From Phoronis australis (lineage: Eukaryota > Phoronida > Phoronidae), in NCBI GenBank assembly GCA_002633005.1, contig NMRA01000556.1, forward strand, positions 13,945 to 77,944: DNA of 64,000 bases, given 5' to 3'. This document shows, piece after piece, positions 35,938 to 48,468 of this stretch. Both the position numbers and the translations under genes were made by a program. Under the pieces are notes generated by a model, which ran no database searches, was not told the DNA's origin, and saw only the letters and a program-made list of their open reading frames with translations. Numbering within the stretch: position 1 is the stretch's first letter; every line of letters begins with the position of its first letter.

Positions 35938-38900
35938 NTTTATTCGTCAACATGTGTGATTTCACGTAACTTCCTCAAAATAGCACCCGGTAAAGGAAGG
36001 TCGAGCAAACCGCAACAGATTTTCATGTATATGTTCAATTTATGGTGCCTAAATTGTATCCAGAATCTTATGGTATGAGTTACTTAAAACTCCATGTTGC
36101 TATGTATGGTTCATTTGATTTTATTTGCTGTATTTTGAAATGAGTAACTTCTTATGGGTGATGTACTATCGCCCCTGCAGCATCCAGGCCGATGTAATTG
36201 CCTAAGATTTTGCATGCACTCCCGCCAGTCCTTACGTTACGACTTTAGATCTACATATTGATACAAGTTTCATGGTGGGCTGTATGCAATTTCGAGGAAC
36301 CTAGCTGTATTTTGACAATAGTCTTCATACAGCTTGCTGCCTTGTTGGCTGACTAACATTGCCTACACGGGTACAGTGACACTGCGCTCGAGAAGCCTGA
36401 CGAGAACACTGACACTAGTATCAGTGTTCTCGTCAGGCTGCTCGAACGCGGTCGTAAGTAGTTGTCTACAGACAACTTAAAAAATAGGCTATACAGATTG
36501 CCTGGATATTAAAAAAAGAAACAGGAGTACAGCTAAGAGCTCATACAACACTCATTTGACAACAAAAAACGTGGTTCACTCTGATATGAAGCGAACAAAC
36601 CTCGAGCACTGGGGGCCGCCATATTTGTTCTGTGACAATAAGTGATACGAACAACGCGATATTTTGGAATAGCAATCTTTATTGTACAGTTGTATCAATC
36701 AATGTTTAAAAATACTCCAAATGAAATGCATTTAAAATTATTGAAAGTGACAAAAACATTTTTGAATTGCGGGTCATGTTTTCGTTTTGCTTTTCTTTTC
36801 CAACTGTTTCGGCCCAACGTGCCCAAGTCGTTCTAATAATAAAATACTCCCATCAATATGTGGTAAGTTAATCTACAAAAGCACAATTCGTCGCACTTCA
36901 TATCCTGATTTTTCAATTTTTTAAATGCAATATTAAAATTCTTGTATTCGTTTGAAAAAGTTACTCTTAGACTTATATAAGAGTTAAGCCAAAATGTCTA
37001 AGCATCTGAAAACTTTTACTAGAGCCTTCTAGCCAAACACATTCTGATCTTTTCCCAACACCCGCAACTGATCAAACTGCAGTTACACAGTATGAACTTT
37101 TCATGTTTCAGGATATGCACAGGTTGTTTTTATAATGTACATAAAAGATATTTGCCTTACTTGAGAAAAAATGATAAACATTCCAAGGCCTTGAAGGCTT
37201 GATAGCAAAGAGGAGGGCACTGGTGGGATATAGCGGTCCCTGGTTTAGAGAACCAGTTTCATCCACTAAATAAGGGGCCCATTATTCAGTGATTGGTTCT
37301 CATTATCCGACCAGTGCTAAGAGGAGACAGTTAGGTTTAGGGGCATGAGCTCCGGCTCCCGTTTGGGAGACCTGGGTTCGAATCCTGGCTTCACTGGAAG
37401 ACAATTGAGCATTGCACAAAAGTGTCTCCTACTCCTCTGAACTAGTGAGTAAATGAATGTATGCGAACCACTTCAGAATTCTCGGCTTCAAGTGTGAAGT
37501 GCAAAAGAAGAGGAAGAAAGAAAAACACTAGTAAGTGTTAGGCTGTGGCTGTCTCACTGATAACGCACCTTCTATAATGCACCTAAGGGGTGTCAGTGAT
37601 TAAATAATAGGTAATGAGACTAAGCCATATCAAACTCTAGCGTGTCCAACTTAAGGCGCTTTCCCATTAGAGGCGAAACTTTGCTTTTTACAGTATCGAA
37701 GTTTCGGTATGTGGGAAGGGTCAACTCTGGTAGCTTTACATGTAGTATTAAAGTCTGCTAGTGATGCTTCACTAAGATAGTAGGATTTAAAAGCGAAGGT
37801 AGCTTCGGTACTTGCCAAAACTTCAGTGTAGTGGGAACTCTCAAAACGAACCTTCGTCGAAGTTACTGGTTGAGGTCGTGGCAACGATATACGATGACAC
37901 GTGACTCACAAAATGTGTTCTTTGTTATAAAGCGTTGCTAACTCACTCTCCTTAAATAAATGAAAGAAAGCATATCTGATGAAGAAACACACTGATAAAT
38001 ACATAAACACTCGTAAATAGCAAAACAATGTTCAGTTAACTTCCAAGCCACTACTCAATATTCGTTTGAAAGTACAAATTTAATGCATTGTCTGGTGTCT
38101 TCTTGGACCGCTGTCTAGTCGGAGACGTAAGCGAAGTTGTGGCTAAGCTTCAGTACGCTGAAGCGACCCTACTGAAAAAGTGCCTTTAGAAAACAACATG
38201 ACTTGTTTCCATTTCATTGATGTTGACCCCAAAAGAAATTGGTCAGGGCTTCCTCTCAATCTCATGGTCTCGGCGGGGATATGCCTGGTTAATCTTGCCA
38301 GTAAGAGTTTTTCAATCTCCGAATTTAATGTAAATTTATTGGTTCTTGTTAAAATTTAAAAAAATAGTGACGCCAAGAAAATGACCACCACTGTCAATTT
38401 TTAGTATGTAGAACTTCGAAGATTTGATAGCACAAACCAATGAGATAAATTAAGGAGAGTTGAAGTCACATGGTTTATGATGAGCAGAGTGGTCTGCTAT
38501 ACTGGTTGGGGGTGATACTGAGTCGACCTGTTCGTACGCTGCAGTACTAGTATTTATCTGCAAAAATAGTCGGAACAGAAGAATCAGAGGGACAAGACAC
38601 CACATTTCAGAGGTAATTATGCTGCAGTACTTTGTCATTGTTAGTGTTTGATAGGTGTCTCTGTGATTGAATATTGACAGAATTGGTTTATATGTAGGAT
38701 GTTTCCCAAATATTGTGCAGTCACCTGTGATTATGCAATGTGAAGCTGTAATGCAGTTTGGCATTTCCTGGTTTTAAATTGTAGCTGCCAGCCACACTTT
38801 GAATTCAATTGAATATCACATTTCACAGTTCTCTGTGTCAGTTTTTTTCAAATCCCACCCCACCCCCAGCACAACCATTTTTACAAGTTGTAATGAAGCA

Positions 38901-39204
38901 ATCTTAGGTTACCATCCACAGACACCCTCCTCTTTTCCAGTTTATGAGACACCTTTGGCGAGAGCTAAATCAATTAAAGTCTGTCCTAAACTAGTTTTAA
39001 ATACCGGTAATGCATTCTTCCTCTGCATTTTTTCTATAGCAGTATTCCTTACCTAAATTTTTATTTTCAACTCCAAGGGCGTTGTATTTCTAATTTTTCA
39101 TTCATATTGTGGCAGGTTTCCCAAAGATAATCGTTGCATAAAAAATGGACGCAAGCTGTTGGATGAAGCTAGCCTGGTGACAGTTTGTGCTAGTCAGTTC
39201 TGTA
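35589..39204 (+). CDS. Candidate gene start, two exons, unknown product
   Basis: A possible first exon, 35589-35635, reads MAPGKGRSSKPQQIF and stops at a GTATGT donor in phase 2. A second exon, 39116-39204, has a GCAG acceptor and GTAAGT donor; it joins in phase to continue M-FPKDNRCIKNGRKLLDEA and ends with the codons for CASQFC in phase 1. Each border is good and the phases agree, but I recognise no family and no third exon fits clearly (the nearest candidate at 50.68 kb needs another phase). The start lies in a duplicated block whose other copy has ATA in place of ATG. Chance splice-like borders remain possible. Confidence 0.35.
35939..36328 (+). repeat. 390-bp direct duplication, copy 2
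   Basis: Same length as copy 1 with few substitutions, one of which changes the candidate start codon to ATA (35980-35982) and one the donor to GTATAT. Confidence 0.95.
36394..36439. repeat. Inverted repeat, 19-bp perfect arms
   Basis: AGCCTGACGAGAACACTGA and its reverse complement are separated by CACTAGTA. With a mismatch or two the pairing extends outward to about 30 bases (GCTCGAG... against ...CTCGAACGC). It is probably a small foldback element. Confidence 0.8.
37329..37402 (+). repeat. tRNA-derived SINE-like sequence
   Basis: Contains a perfect B box GGTTCGAATCC inside a T arm (CCTGG/CCTGG-type pairing) preceded by GGGGCATGAGCTCC and GGTTTAGGGG. The A box is weak. The tail that follows (TCTCCTACTCCTCTGAACT) is not tRNA-like, as expected of a SINE body. 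Confidence 0.45.
37654..38190. mobile_element. Possible MITE with GGCGCTTTCCC-type termini
   Basis: GGCGCTTTCCCATTAGAGGC at the left resembles the reverse complement of the right end, GGCACTTTTTCAGTAGGGTC, over some 20 bases with about six mismatches. The interior has many CGAAG/CTTCG motifs on both strands. No certain target duplication. Confidence 0.3.
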
Positions 39205-39342
39205 GTAAGTGTTTTGTGCTAGTCAGTTCTGTAGTGTTTTGCGCTCCCAGTACTTTTCTGTATTGGTATGTCGGTTAGCCTGAGTGTGCTGTTTAGATGT
39301 GGACTATGCTGTCCCATAACTGTTTCTCTTTCACATCTACAG

Positions 39343-39348
39343 GTAAGT
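39343..39348 (+). promoter_or_regulatory. Possible recursive (ratchet) splice site
   Basis: A pyrimidine tract ends in CATCTACAG followed at once by GTAAGT, an acceptor abutting a donor with no exon between. This is the consensus of ratchet points in long animal introns. It lies 138 bases after the candidate exon 39116-39204. It could be chance. Confidence 0.25.
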
Positions 39349-40654
39349 GTAGGGATATCTGTCTAAATTTAGGTATGACGTGGCACCTATGTTACTGTCA
39401 TTTTATACCAAGGTCACCTTGAGCTATTATTCAGCTCAGTGCATAGAGTAGGTAATGACATTGAAGGACACCAGTTTTCTATTGGATTAGCTGAAACACT
39501 GACTGAATGCAGTCAAATCTGGTTCTACCTTTCTTCCGCTGCCAACACTCTATTACCTGGTATCAAACAAACAAGCCGAGCGCAGAGCCATTGAAAACTC
39601 GGAGCATCAGTGGTGTTTTTGGTGCTTGCTGTTCATGCTGCCTTGGTTGCTTCTCACCTGTTCCATTTGTGTTTTATGAAAATTATACCACCTCCATCTC
39701 ATTCATTGTTGTATTGCTTTTTCAGGGGATTGGAACAACAAATTTTTCTGGTGACAGTTTTTGAGTAATTTTCATCACCTGATTGTCCACAGTGACATTA
39801 CTCCTGGCCAGCAAGGCAATGTTAGAAGCTGTTTGTATTGCCAGAGTCCGTCAAGATCAGCTGCCAACAACATCCAAAACCAATGAGCATGATTACAGCC
39901 AGTATTTGATGAGAATAGTATGGCAAGTTTTGTTCTTGAAGCTTTTGCAATCATTTCATGCCGTGATTGCCGGGAGACCCTCAGTCAAGCGAAGTTCTAT
40001 CATTTGCTGAGGTTGAAGAACAACATCGGACTAATGGTGCCAACACCTGGAGTCATACACATCTTCATCTGTGCAGAGATGGTCTGCAGAAGAGGCTTGA
40101 GTGTTTTGTTTAACACTTTTTCAATCTGCTTTGTTCAGAAAATTGGTGTAAAGCATAAAAGCAGATTGTTTTGTTTTACTATTTTATCTTTTAAGCTATA
40201 ACAATTGTGGCATGGTTTATGTTGGTTTGACTACATGATTGTGTAAAGTATGCCAATCGTTGTTCCCTGCTTACAGGTTATGAGGTAGCATTCTTAGAGG
40301 TAGTTTAATAGGAACATTCCAATTTGATGTGTCTTCTAAGAGTTTAGTGACCATATTCTCTCCACAACATTGGTATAGCGAGGTTGTAATGTCTGACGGA
40401 GCAGGGTTGTAAGTCACAGTACAATATCCTAAATATAAGTGATGTCTTTCAATTACATATTTGTTGAAAGCTAGTCAAAATCAAGGACCTAATACAGGGA
40501 TATACCCAGGTTTCAAAACCCTGCTTGCCAGATGGGCAAGTGAGCCAGAAAATTTACTTCTGTTGCTGAGCCCTTTGCGTCTGTCACCACAAACTTGCTG
40601 CCAGTGTTAATAAAATTTAATGCTTAATGTGTTGATGTCACCATCTATTAGGGC

Positions 40655-41016
40655 TACCGTTTTTGCCCTAATAAGCGCCCAGGGTGCTTAGAAAAACTCA
40701 TTTTGGAAGGGGGGCGCTTGTAGCCTAAGGCGGTTGAAACCCGGTCTCCGAAACGGGTGAAATCGGAAGCTAGGATTCATCAAATTTACACACTGTGACA
40801 TATCTGTAACCTATGACAAACTTTCTACAAAACTGTGGTGCATTGCTATCAAGCTTTGTTGTTAAATTATAATCTTTTTATTCAAAAAATGTGCTGAAAT
40901 CCTAGGCGAAAACTTGCCGACTGATGCGTCGTCGCCTCACAATCGTCGATAGGGCATCTTGAATTCTTGAGTAAAAATAGTTTTGACTCAACAAATTACC
41001 TGAAATCCTCCTTAAA
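40655..41016 (-). mobile_element. Truncated copy of the CCGTATT transposon, without the nested insert
   Basis: The reverse complement aligns with the right-hand part of the element at 58.94-60.78 kb, from its terminus TACCGTTTTTGCCCTAATAA inward to GGAGGATTTCAGG. It lacks the 500-bp block found inside the other copy, so it serves as an empty-site reference. Confidence 0.8.
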
Positions 41017-41019
41017 GAG

Positions 41020-44000
41020 ATTGGTTCACAGCTATTTAGTTGTAGTTAATGTGTATACACATGTGTTGACTGTTGATGAAGTTTGCTTATAAACCACATT
41101 TCTTTTTAGTTCATACCCTATATTCTTCAATTATTCGTTTAAAGCACACTCCCACTTCCCCACAAAATTTTGAGTGAGAACAGAAGATTTTGAACTTGGG
41201 CTATCTTCAGGAACACATCAGGAATTCCTGACCCAATCCCTGCTGAGTCTGTCCATAGGTTTGTACTCTTGGCTGGGACTATCTGGCACAAATGGAATCT
41301 TTGTGTTTGTTAGAACAGGTTTATTATGCAACTTTTGCCCATTAATTTTCTGAAATGTGACACATATGCACATGATCTAGTGTGTTGCCATAAACTTTTA
41401 CAGTTAGTGGGGACGTGACCTGCGTCCATTGCTGTGTGCCAAGAGGAGTACTTTTTTCATATGTAGTCGGATTTTTAGATTTAAACTGGTCAGGAGTAAA
41501 TATTTGAATAAGAATGCCTGACCGTTGTGTAGTTGGAGGCTGTGGCAATACGCCTAGGTCTGGGGTATCTTGGCACAAGTTTCCCACTGATCCAAGACTG
41601 CGTTGCAAGTGAGAATACTTTGCGAAGTCCACAAGTGGAGCGTCACCGTATTCGGTAGTATGTAGCGAACATATTTCTATGAACTGCTTCTAGATTGACA
41701 GCCTGTGATCAGATTATAATTATAAACCAGGATGGGTGAACTTTTAGAGAGTATTCAGAACAATACATGTCGTCGCTTTCCACAAGCTAGTGAGCCTTGA
41801 GCTAGTATTAACAACCTAACATTCAAAACGGTGGATAGCATCGACGGACACTGTCGGACAGGATTAGAAGTAACCAGTAGATTGCTTTTCTTTTGAAGTA
41901 CAGTTTTTGCAACATACCGGTAAGTGTTTGTAGGTGGATATGTTGAATTGCTTGATGCTCGTTACCTGTCATTGCAATCCATTGAATTTTAGCCTAGTCG
42001 ATCGCCAGCTGGACTAAATGAACAGTAAGAGTAGGGCTGTCCAACCGATTTTTTTCGATTTGCAAAAATATTTCAATATAATCGGAAAGATAATGCATCC
42101 CACTCAATAAAAATTGAAAAAGTATCAAAATAGGGTTAAGCAGTGCTCATTTATTGCATTTTTGGTGGCAAAATTTGGGTCACTTGTTTGGACCTGGTTG
42201 GTCATCTTGAACAAGCGGCATAAGTTACGAGTTTAATACCGTGCATAATTTATTTTCACCAACAATTTATGATGAAATTTAGTGAGAAAGATCTACACCT
42301 ACTATTCTGAGCGATTCAATAGTTTTCATTGGATTTCAGCCAAGCAGATGTTACTTTTTGAGTGGTAAAAAAGCTTACAATTCCTGTTGGGCTTGGTGTC
42401 ATGTCCGGCGGCTCCTACAACATGGCGACTTTTGCTGAACTGAAGGGCATGCTCAATCGGCTATTTTGTACTTGGTGAAGTTTTAACTTTATTGATACAT
42501 TTTGATTAAAGCTGCTACAAGAAAGCAACTTTGCACAATGTTTATGTTTTTGTGCAAAAAATAGAAGGAATATTCTAATTATTGCAGTGTGAATATCCCA
42601 TTCAGTTGACCATACACTCAGCTTAAAAACAGTTGGAAATGTTTTGAAATCGTTTTTTCTTTGAAAGTCAATTACGCTTCAAGGTTTGATTATGTGTCAC
42701 AACATAATTCATATTTTTCCAAATTTTACGAATGAATCGTTTTTTCAATACATGGGTTGTAACTTTTTGCTTTCTTAATTCAAGTTATCAAGGCCCAAAA
42801 TGTAAAGGCTCTTAATTAGAGTAATAGGCCATGTTGGATTGTGAAGCTTCCAGCCTCCAATCCTTTTTCCACAGCAACTTCTTATTTTTTCAAGTCTTGC
42901 TTGTCGAATTCTAATGTAACAAAATACCTGGTCGCATTGGTACTAGTTAGTCATATCCACTTTCGTATCCTGTAAATTTGTCTTGTTGTTGGACAACGTT
43001 TGTAATGGTTAAATGTTAAAGTACTGTGCATTCTAAGTTACTTATTTTGGTAAGATCACATATAAACTTTGCTGTACTGAGATTATTTCAGTTGTGACTT
43101 ATGTACAGTAGCGGTAACCTTCAACTACCTTGAAAGCCTTTCACTGTAGAAACAAAATAGATATTTCCGACTGAAAGCACTTGATTTTAATTTGAACTGT
43201 GGATTAAATCATAATCGTCCTCTGATTTGTTCTTTGACTTCTATGACTCAGTGATCAAAGCATGGTGGAATTAACTTGTAATGAATGGCTGAAATAATAT
43301 GTTCACTGGCATCGTCAGGTAATATTTTTTGATGCCTTGGGTTTGTTATTATTTCAATACATTAACACATGGATTTAAAAAACCAGGTTCAGAAGACTTC
43401 CATTTCAAGTGTCCTTGTAATTCTGTCATTGAGATTGCCACCTCCACTCAAATTTCAATTATATACGTGGTTAAATTAAAATGTGACGCCCTTTTTACTC
43501 ACTGCTGAAAATGAAAAAAATTAAAACTGCACTATTTTGTATAAGGCTTGATTATCTGTGATACACTGGTCCTTACTTGGCGAAAAACAATTTAATTATG
43601 CCAACGAATGGAGTTGAAAGAAATTATCAAATGAAGCAAGCAAAATTTTGAAGGGTTGACAATACACAGCTGTCTTTCTGAACTGGCATCACAGACGGTT
43701 ATGTAATCACATATGCCTGTTCTCAGAATTGACTCCCCTGAAGTTTTAATATTACTTCAGACTACTTAATAGATTCTTACTTATTTGGAGGAACAATATT
43801 TTAAATGTCTCTGTTCAAAGACAAAGAAAAAAATAAAGCAGATATCTCGTGAAAAAATAAAGACCATGACGGCGACATCCCCTTGCTCCCAACTTGTTGG
43901 ATTCTATAGTCGAACAACAAGTTGGGAAGTTTACCCCCATAGCCAATTTCTTACACGATTGATTAACTCTAGTTTGGCATGTATGGTTGGAGGGCCTACG

Positions 44001-45230
44001 CTCTTTTGTTTGTTATTTGCTCTAATCTCCGATAAGATCATATCTAGCTGGATTGGGCTGGGCTGATAAAAATGAAAGTTAAGTTATAACATATTTGAGC
44101 TTAAACCAATAGCATTTCTGAATTCCTCGTCAAATGCTAATCATGTTCCGTTTTTGAATCACCAAAATCGCCAAACTACAACAGAAGTTAAGACAATGTA
44201 TTCTGTTCAAACAGATTACCAATGCACTGGGTTTGACTGTGTTCATAGGCATTTGGTAATAGTGTGCAACCACCATACATAGGCTTCCATTGAAGCCTGA
44301 GTGATAAATTGGCCTGCTTGTTATCATCCAGGACAAAAGACTGACCTGGGCAGTTAACAAAAGAGCCAGATGTTATGGCATGTTCAGCACCCTTTACCTC
44401 TGGAAAAGTTACTGAATGACAGGACGCTGTAATGCAAGTATATACGAATAGTAAATTTGGTTAGGAAATTTATTCACCTTTCAGAAAATATGTACTTTGT
44501 AGGAGTTAAAGCTAACAGAATTAAGATATGTGCACATTATTTCAAGTACAACCTGGCAAACAAGGTTCACAGTTCCGTTAAACAATTGACCTCATTTCAG
44601 GCATAACTTGCATTATCTGTGACAAGTTGTCAACCTGCCAGTCACTATGTTGAGTGCAGTGAGTGTAATAAGTTCAACAACTGTATCCAAGGACCTGTTG
44701 CTGACAGGCCACATTCAAAATTTCTGTGAAAACATGGCAGTCTGTGCTGAATTTTCTAAATCATACCGTAACCTTAGACTTGACTTCGATTAATTGTCTG
44801 ATGAGATTATTTGATTCTACTTGAAGTTTAAGCACATGTAATTTCTGCAATCTTGACTCGCTCAAAGTGTGGTCACGCACTGGTTTCTGGTGTTTTTTGA
44901 TGGATATTATGGCGTCACACTACATGCAGATTTTTTAGTCTGCTATTCATGATAACCAGTTTGTATTTTGCCAAGATAACTCTGGTGATTGTCAGAGTCA
45001 AGTTTGAAGTCATTGAAGTGCTGTTTGAACTGCTAGCAAAACATTACATTTTGGATGTTTGGCAATAGTTCAGTACACTGATTCCAGTGCCTTAAACAGG
45101 CAATTCCCTTTGTGCCGGGTGTACAATTTGAATTGTGAATAATTGTTTCTATCTAGAAATTAAAACTAATTTCATCAATTGTTAGGTCTCATCGATATCT
45201 CTACTCTCAATGCAATTTATGTAGTTTGTC
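41020..45230. other. No gene recognised
   Basis: Long AT-rich stretch with only short frames. A hairpin CCCAACTTGTTG...CAACAAGTTGGG sits at about 43.89-43.93 kb. A GGGCTGTCCAACCGATT motif near 42.03 kb looks like a transposon terminus, but I find no partner. Confidence 0.5.
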
Positions 45231-45254
45231 AAGTGTGTTTCTGTGAATGTTACA

Positions 45255-45335
45255 ACAGTTGACCACAACTTTTGGTTGTATCTCACTACCGCTGTGCCTC
45301 CTAGTGGTAGTTTTATTTTTTACGATCATGGGTGG
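45255..45335 (+). repeat. Fragment of CTAGTGG repeat family 2
   Basis: CTGTGCCTCCTAGTGGTAG followed by TTTTATTTTTTACGATCATG matches 51.48-51.54 kb (GTGGCGCCTCCTAGTGACAG and following). Confidence 0.5.
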
Positions 45336-45734
45336 TGTCTTCTTATTGAGGGGAGCGTTGCTGGTTTGGTATGCAACCCCGGGAGACATCTAAGTTACGC
45401 ATTTCTGCCTTTAGTGTAAATAGGTAAATAAAACAACAAGAATGTATCAACTGAAATTTTCGGATATAATAACGTCATTTGTCAACAGAAACAGAAATAA
45501 AGTAAAATCAAACACAATTGACATTTAATATGTGGCGTGATGAATATGATACATTTTTGCGTAAAAAATTCAATGATATAATTTAAGAAGTTGTTATGTT
45601 TAATCCATTAGGTTCTAGTGGGAATGTTTAAGATGGTAACATGGTAATCATCCTATGTTTGTGTTTTGCAGTTAGAATATATACGCATTGCATTCTGCGG
45701 GCTAATAACGAACTATTGTGTTGTTCCGTCTTCG

Positions 45735-46440
45735 AAATGTTTTAGGCATTAACAGTAAGCTTAAGTTACATTATAAGATCCTATTTTAATCACTGCCCCC
45801 TCGTTTGGCACCTATGTGGAATATAGAAAAGTAGGAAAATGGAAAAGATACAACACCGTGCTTTAAAATTTGTGTTCAATGACAGCGAGTCCAGCTACTC
45901 ACAACTCTTAGTTAAGGCTAGGAGCTGCTCTCTAACTAGTTGGCGTATGAAATGTTTATCTATTGAAGTATTCAAAAATGTTCATATTATTGTACCCTGT
46001 CCTTTGTCAGGAAAGCTTGAATTTAGAGAGTCTGGATACAGTCTCAGAGGTGAAAACTGTCTCTATGTGAAGTGCTTTAATACGATGACTTATGGATGTA
46101 ACTCAATCTCCCATAAAGGTACTTTGCTGTGGAACTCATTGCCATCAGTAATGAGACAATGTACTACCTTAAATGAATTTGTCACTCTTGCTCATGACTT
46201 TTTCTCTGAGATCTGCTCTTGTGAAAACTGCTATGGATGCTAACACGCTCCGTAACATGTATGTGTACTTTTGTTTTTATATTTATGTTTAAGTTCTGTA
46301 TATTCTCCGTACTGTAGAATTAGCTAGTATTTTAGCTCTGTTCATTTTGTAGATTTTAAATTTTTCGGATAATAGCACTTGTGCTAACGTTTCATTGTTA
46401 ATGCTCACCGACTTTTAAATAAAGATTATTACTACATTAC
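45735..46440 (+). pseudogene. 5'-truncated CR1/L2-like non-LTR retrotransposon (reverse transcriptase C-terminus)
   Basis: The frame from 45839 gives the C-terminal tail typical of CR1/L2-clade and related LINE polymerases: MEKIQHRALKFVFND, then SISHKGTLLWNSLP and a final FVTLAHDF. Upstream, in the same frame, FNHCPLVWHLCG is readable before a single TAG codon at about 45.82 kb, and further upstream one frameshift is needed to continue. After the stop at 46243 come about 190 bases of 3' sequence with AATAAA and a short (TAC)n-like tail. The copy is a 5'-truncated, inactive remnant. Confidence 0.8.
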
Positions 46441-46511
46441 TACTACTCTTGTTACCAATCCGTGAAATGAATGATGACGTGATCCTTCAGCTTTGAATTT
46501 GCAGACCTTAA

Positions 46512-46680
46512 ACTACCGTAAACTCACGGGTTATGCCCTAGGCGATTAAATTAGGAAACCCCGAGACGGAGTGGGCGATTACCCGAGCAGTAGTCGCTTA
46601 AACCGAAAAATTGGCAAAAAGTTGATCAGGGGTGGGCGCTTACGTCCAAATTTTAGCCGAACTGGACAAGCTCGCAGGAT
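46512..46680. repeat. CCGTAA/TGGGCG-type repeat
   Basis: CTACCGTAAACTCACGGG followed by several GTGGGCG(A/C)TTAC segments resembles the elements at 53.7 and 54.9 kb. Ends are unclear. Confidence 0.35.
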
Positions 46681-47643
46681 GTTAATTCGAGCACTGAACT
46701 TGTAAGTTTGGTCAAACAGCGGGAGCCGACAACCACAAAAATTCTCACGGCTCAAACAGAGATAGAATTTTGACATTGAAAAGGTGGTTTCGCGAGAACG
46801 TTGGTAGAATCTCTGGTGTTTCCTAGTATATTAGCACACTTCAAAATTTCATACCACGGAACTTCATGAAACTTGGATGGCAGTCCACTTACCGTATCAG
46901 CAAGCACCATTTCAGATCAGTGAACAGGGCTACTTTTCGTTTGCAGCGCCATTGTATTGTTAGTGTTGTTCGTAGGACCACATTATGAGCAGCTAAGTCA
47001 GCAGGATGCTTACTGTGGTCAACAACACTTGTCAGCTAAGAACAGTTAAGCATTGCTCTTCTTGTCTATTGCACTGAGGTGAAAGAAGGACCGAATGGTC
47101 AAATTTGAGGATATGTGACACTGTACATTGTTGTGAGAAAAAACATTTTTTAACTAAAACCCTTATTGTGCCAGCATTGAGTGGTCTTGTGGTACAAGAC
47201 AGGTTCCTGTTTCTTTCAGAATTAGCTTCACTCACTTTATGGTGTAGTAGTGCTGCCATATTCAGTCGCTAGTTTTTAAAGCTTTTCTCCGTTGGATGTT
47301 TACTAACTACTATCATTGCTCTGTGCTTGTGCAAATATATACAAAAACGTGGTGTTGCCTTCATAGAGCCAAGCAATGTGGCAATGTAAAATAGTAAAAA
47401 GCAGTGCAGTAAATAAGCATCTCAAAAATACTGTTTTAAGTTAAGAAAATAATGCGAAACTCTCCTCTTACTAAAAACAACACAAAAATTCCCCTTTTAT
47501 AAGGTACAAGCACCTTTCCCCTCAGGTGAGTGAGGAGCCTAAATCAGATTAGAGTGTTAGTCATGACTAGAAAATTTTAATGTAAACAGTTTAGTCATTG
47601 ATTAGGGGTTGAGTATGTCCTAATTATGTAAATGGAGTGACTA

Positions 47644-47755
47644 AAACACGGTTAACAGACCGCCAAACACGGGTCACGGACTCATTGGCTTCCTGGGTCA
47701 GCTGACATCTACATTTTGTCCGTAAACCGTGTTTGGCGGTCCGTTAATCGCGTTT
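47644..47755. mobile_element. Foldback element with 29-bp arms
   Basis: Left arm 47644-47672 and right arm 47727-47755 are reverse complements with three mismatches and share CCGCCAAACACGG. Sequence to about 47.91 kb repeats variants of GTGTTTGTGAGTCCGT, a degenerate TG-rich tandem that may belong to the same element. Confidence 0.65.
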
Positions 47756-48213
47756 CTTCGTGAATGTGAATCTTGTGTCCCGTCTATTTGGGTGAATGGA
47801 TCGTGTTTTGTGAGTCCGTTCCCGTGTTAGTGAGTCAGTGGATGGTGTTTGCAGGTCCGTGAGTCATGATCATGCGTCCATGACGGTGTTTATGAGTCCG
47901 TTTACCATGTAGTTTAGGTACCTTGGGCTTTACTTGTTACCTGTGTTGCAATGGAGAAAACGTGCCTCCAGCAAGGGAAAATATGAACAAAAATGGAGAG
48001 ATATGTCACTCCCTCCATCTGAGTCGATATGATTCACACTGACGAGAGACATGTCTGCTAAGGCTTAAAGGAGAATGCCACCCGATTTAATTAGTCTTTT
48101 TTGCCGTCTTAATCGGTCTATATCCACATCGCCTCGCATACGGTCGACCTTACCTTGCCAAGAGGTGTCGCGTTCACCTGCGAAGATGGTGAGAAACGAC
48201 GCTAGCGACGTCA

Positions 48214-48468
48214 GTGGTTCATATGCAGTGTGAATGCCGCTTCGTTGCGGTGCATCGTTCCCGCTTGTCCGAACTAAGCAGCTCCGAGGAAAGCGGGTAT
48301 ATCGTTTTTGTTTTACTTCCTCGAGAGTCCGAAATGCTTAGGAAGTGGCTCATGGTACTGAAGAATAAAATGTATGCTGTAAATAGCAAGTATAAGGCCG
48401 TGAAACATCTCTGTGTCTGTGGCCTGCAGACGTCGACAGTGCCTGAGGAATGCTGTCTTACCAAATAA
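48214..48468 (+). pseudogene. THAP-domain-like reading frame in the TTAA element
   Basis: The 84-codon frame contains an early C-x-C, then LPRESEMLRKWLMVLKNK and CVCGLQTSTV. The LP-x-E...LRKWL-x-x-L spacing resembles the core of THAP zinc fingers (F/P residues, invariant W, then a Cys-His pair), although the final C-x2-H is not intact. It starts at GTG with no good ATG, so it is likely a decayed or partial domain. Assignment is by pattern only. Confidence 0.35.

Noticed and set aside
38552-38620. Possible exon with a TAG acceptor and GTAATT donor
   Set aside because: Poor pyrimidine tract and weak donor; the phase can be made to fit but nothing else supports it.
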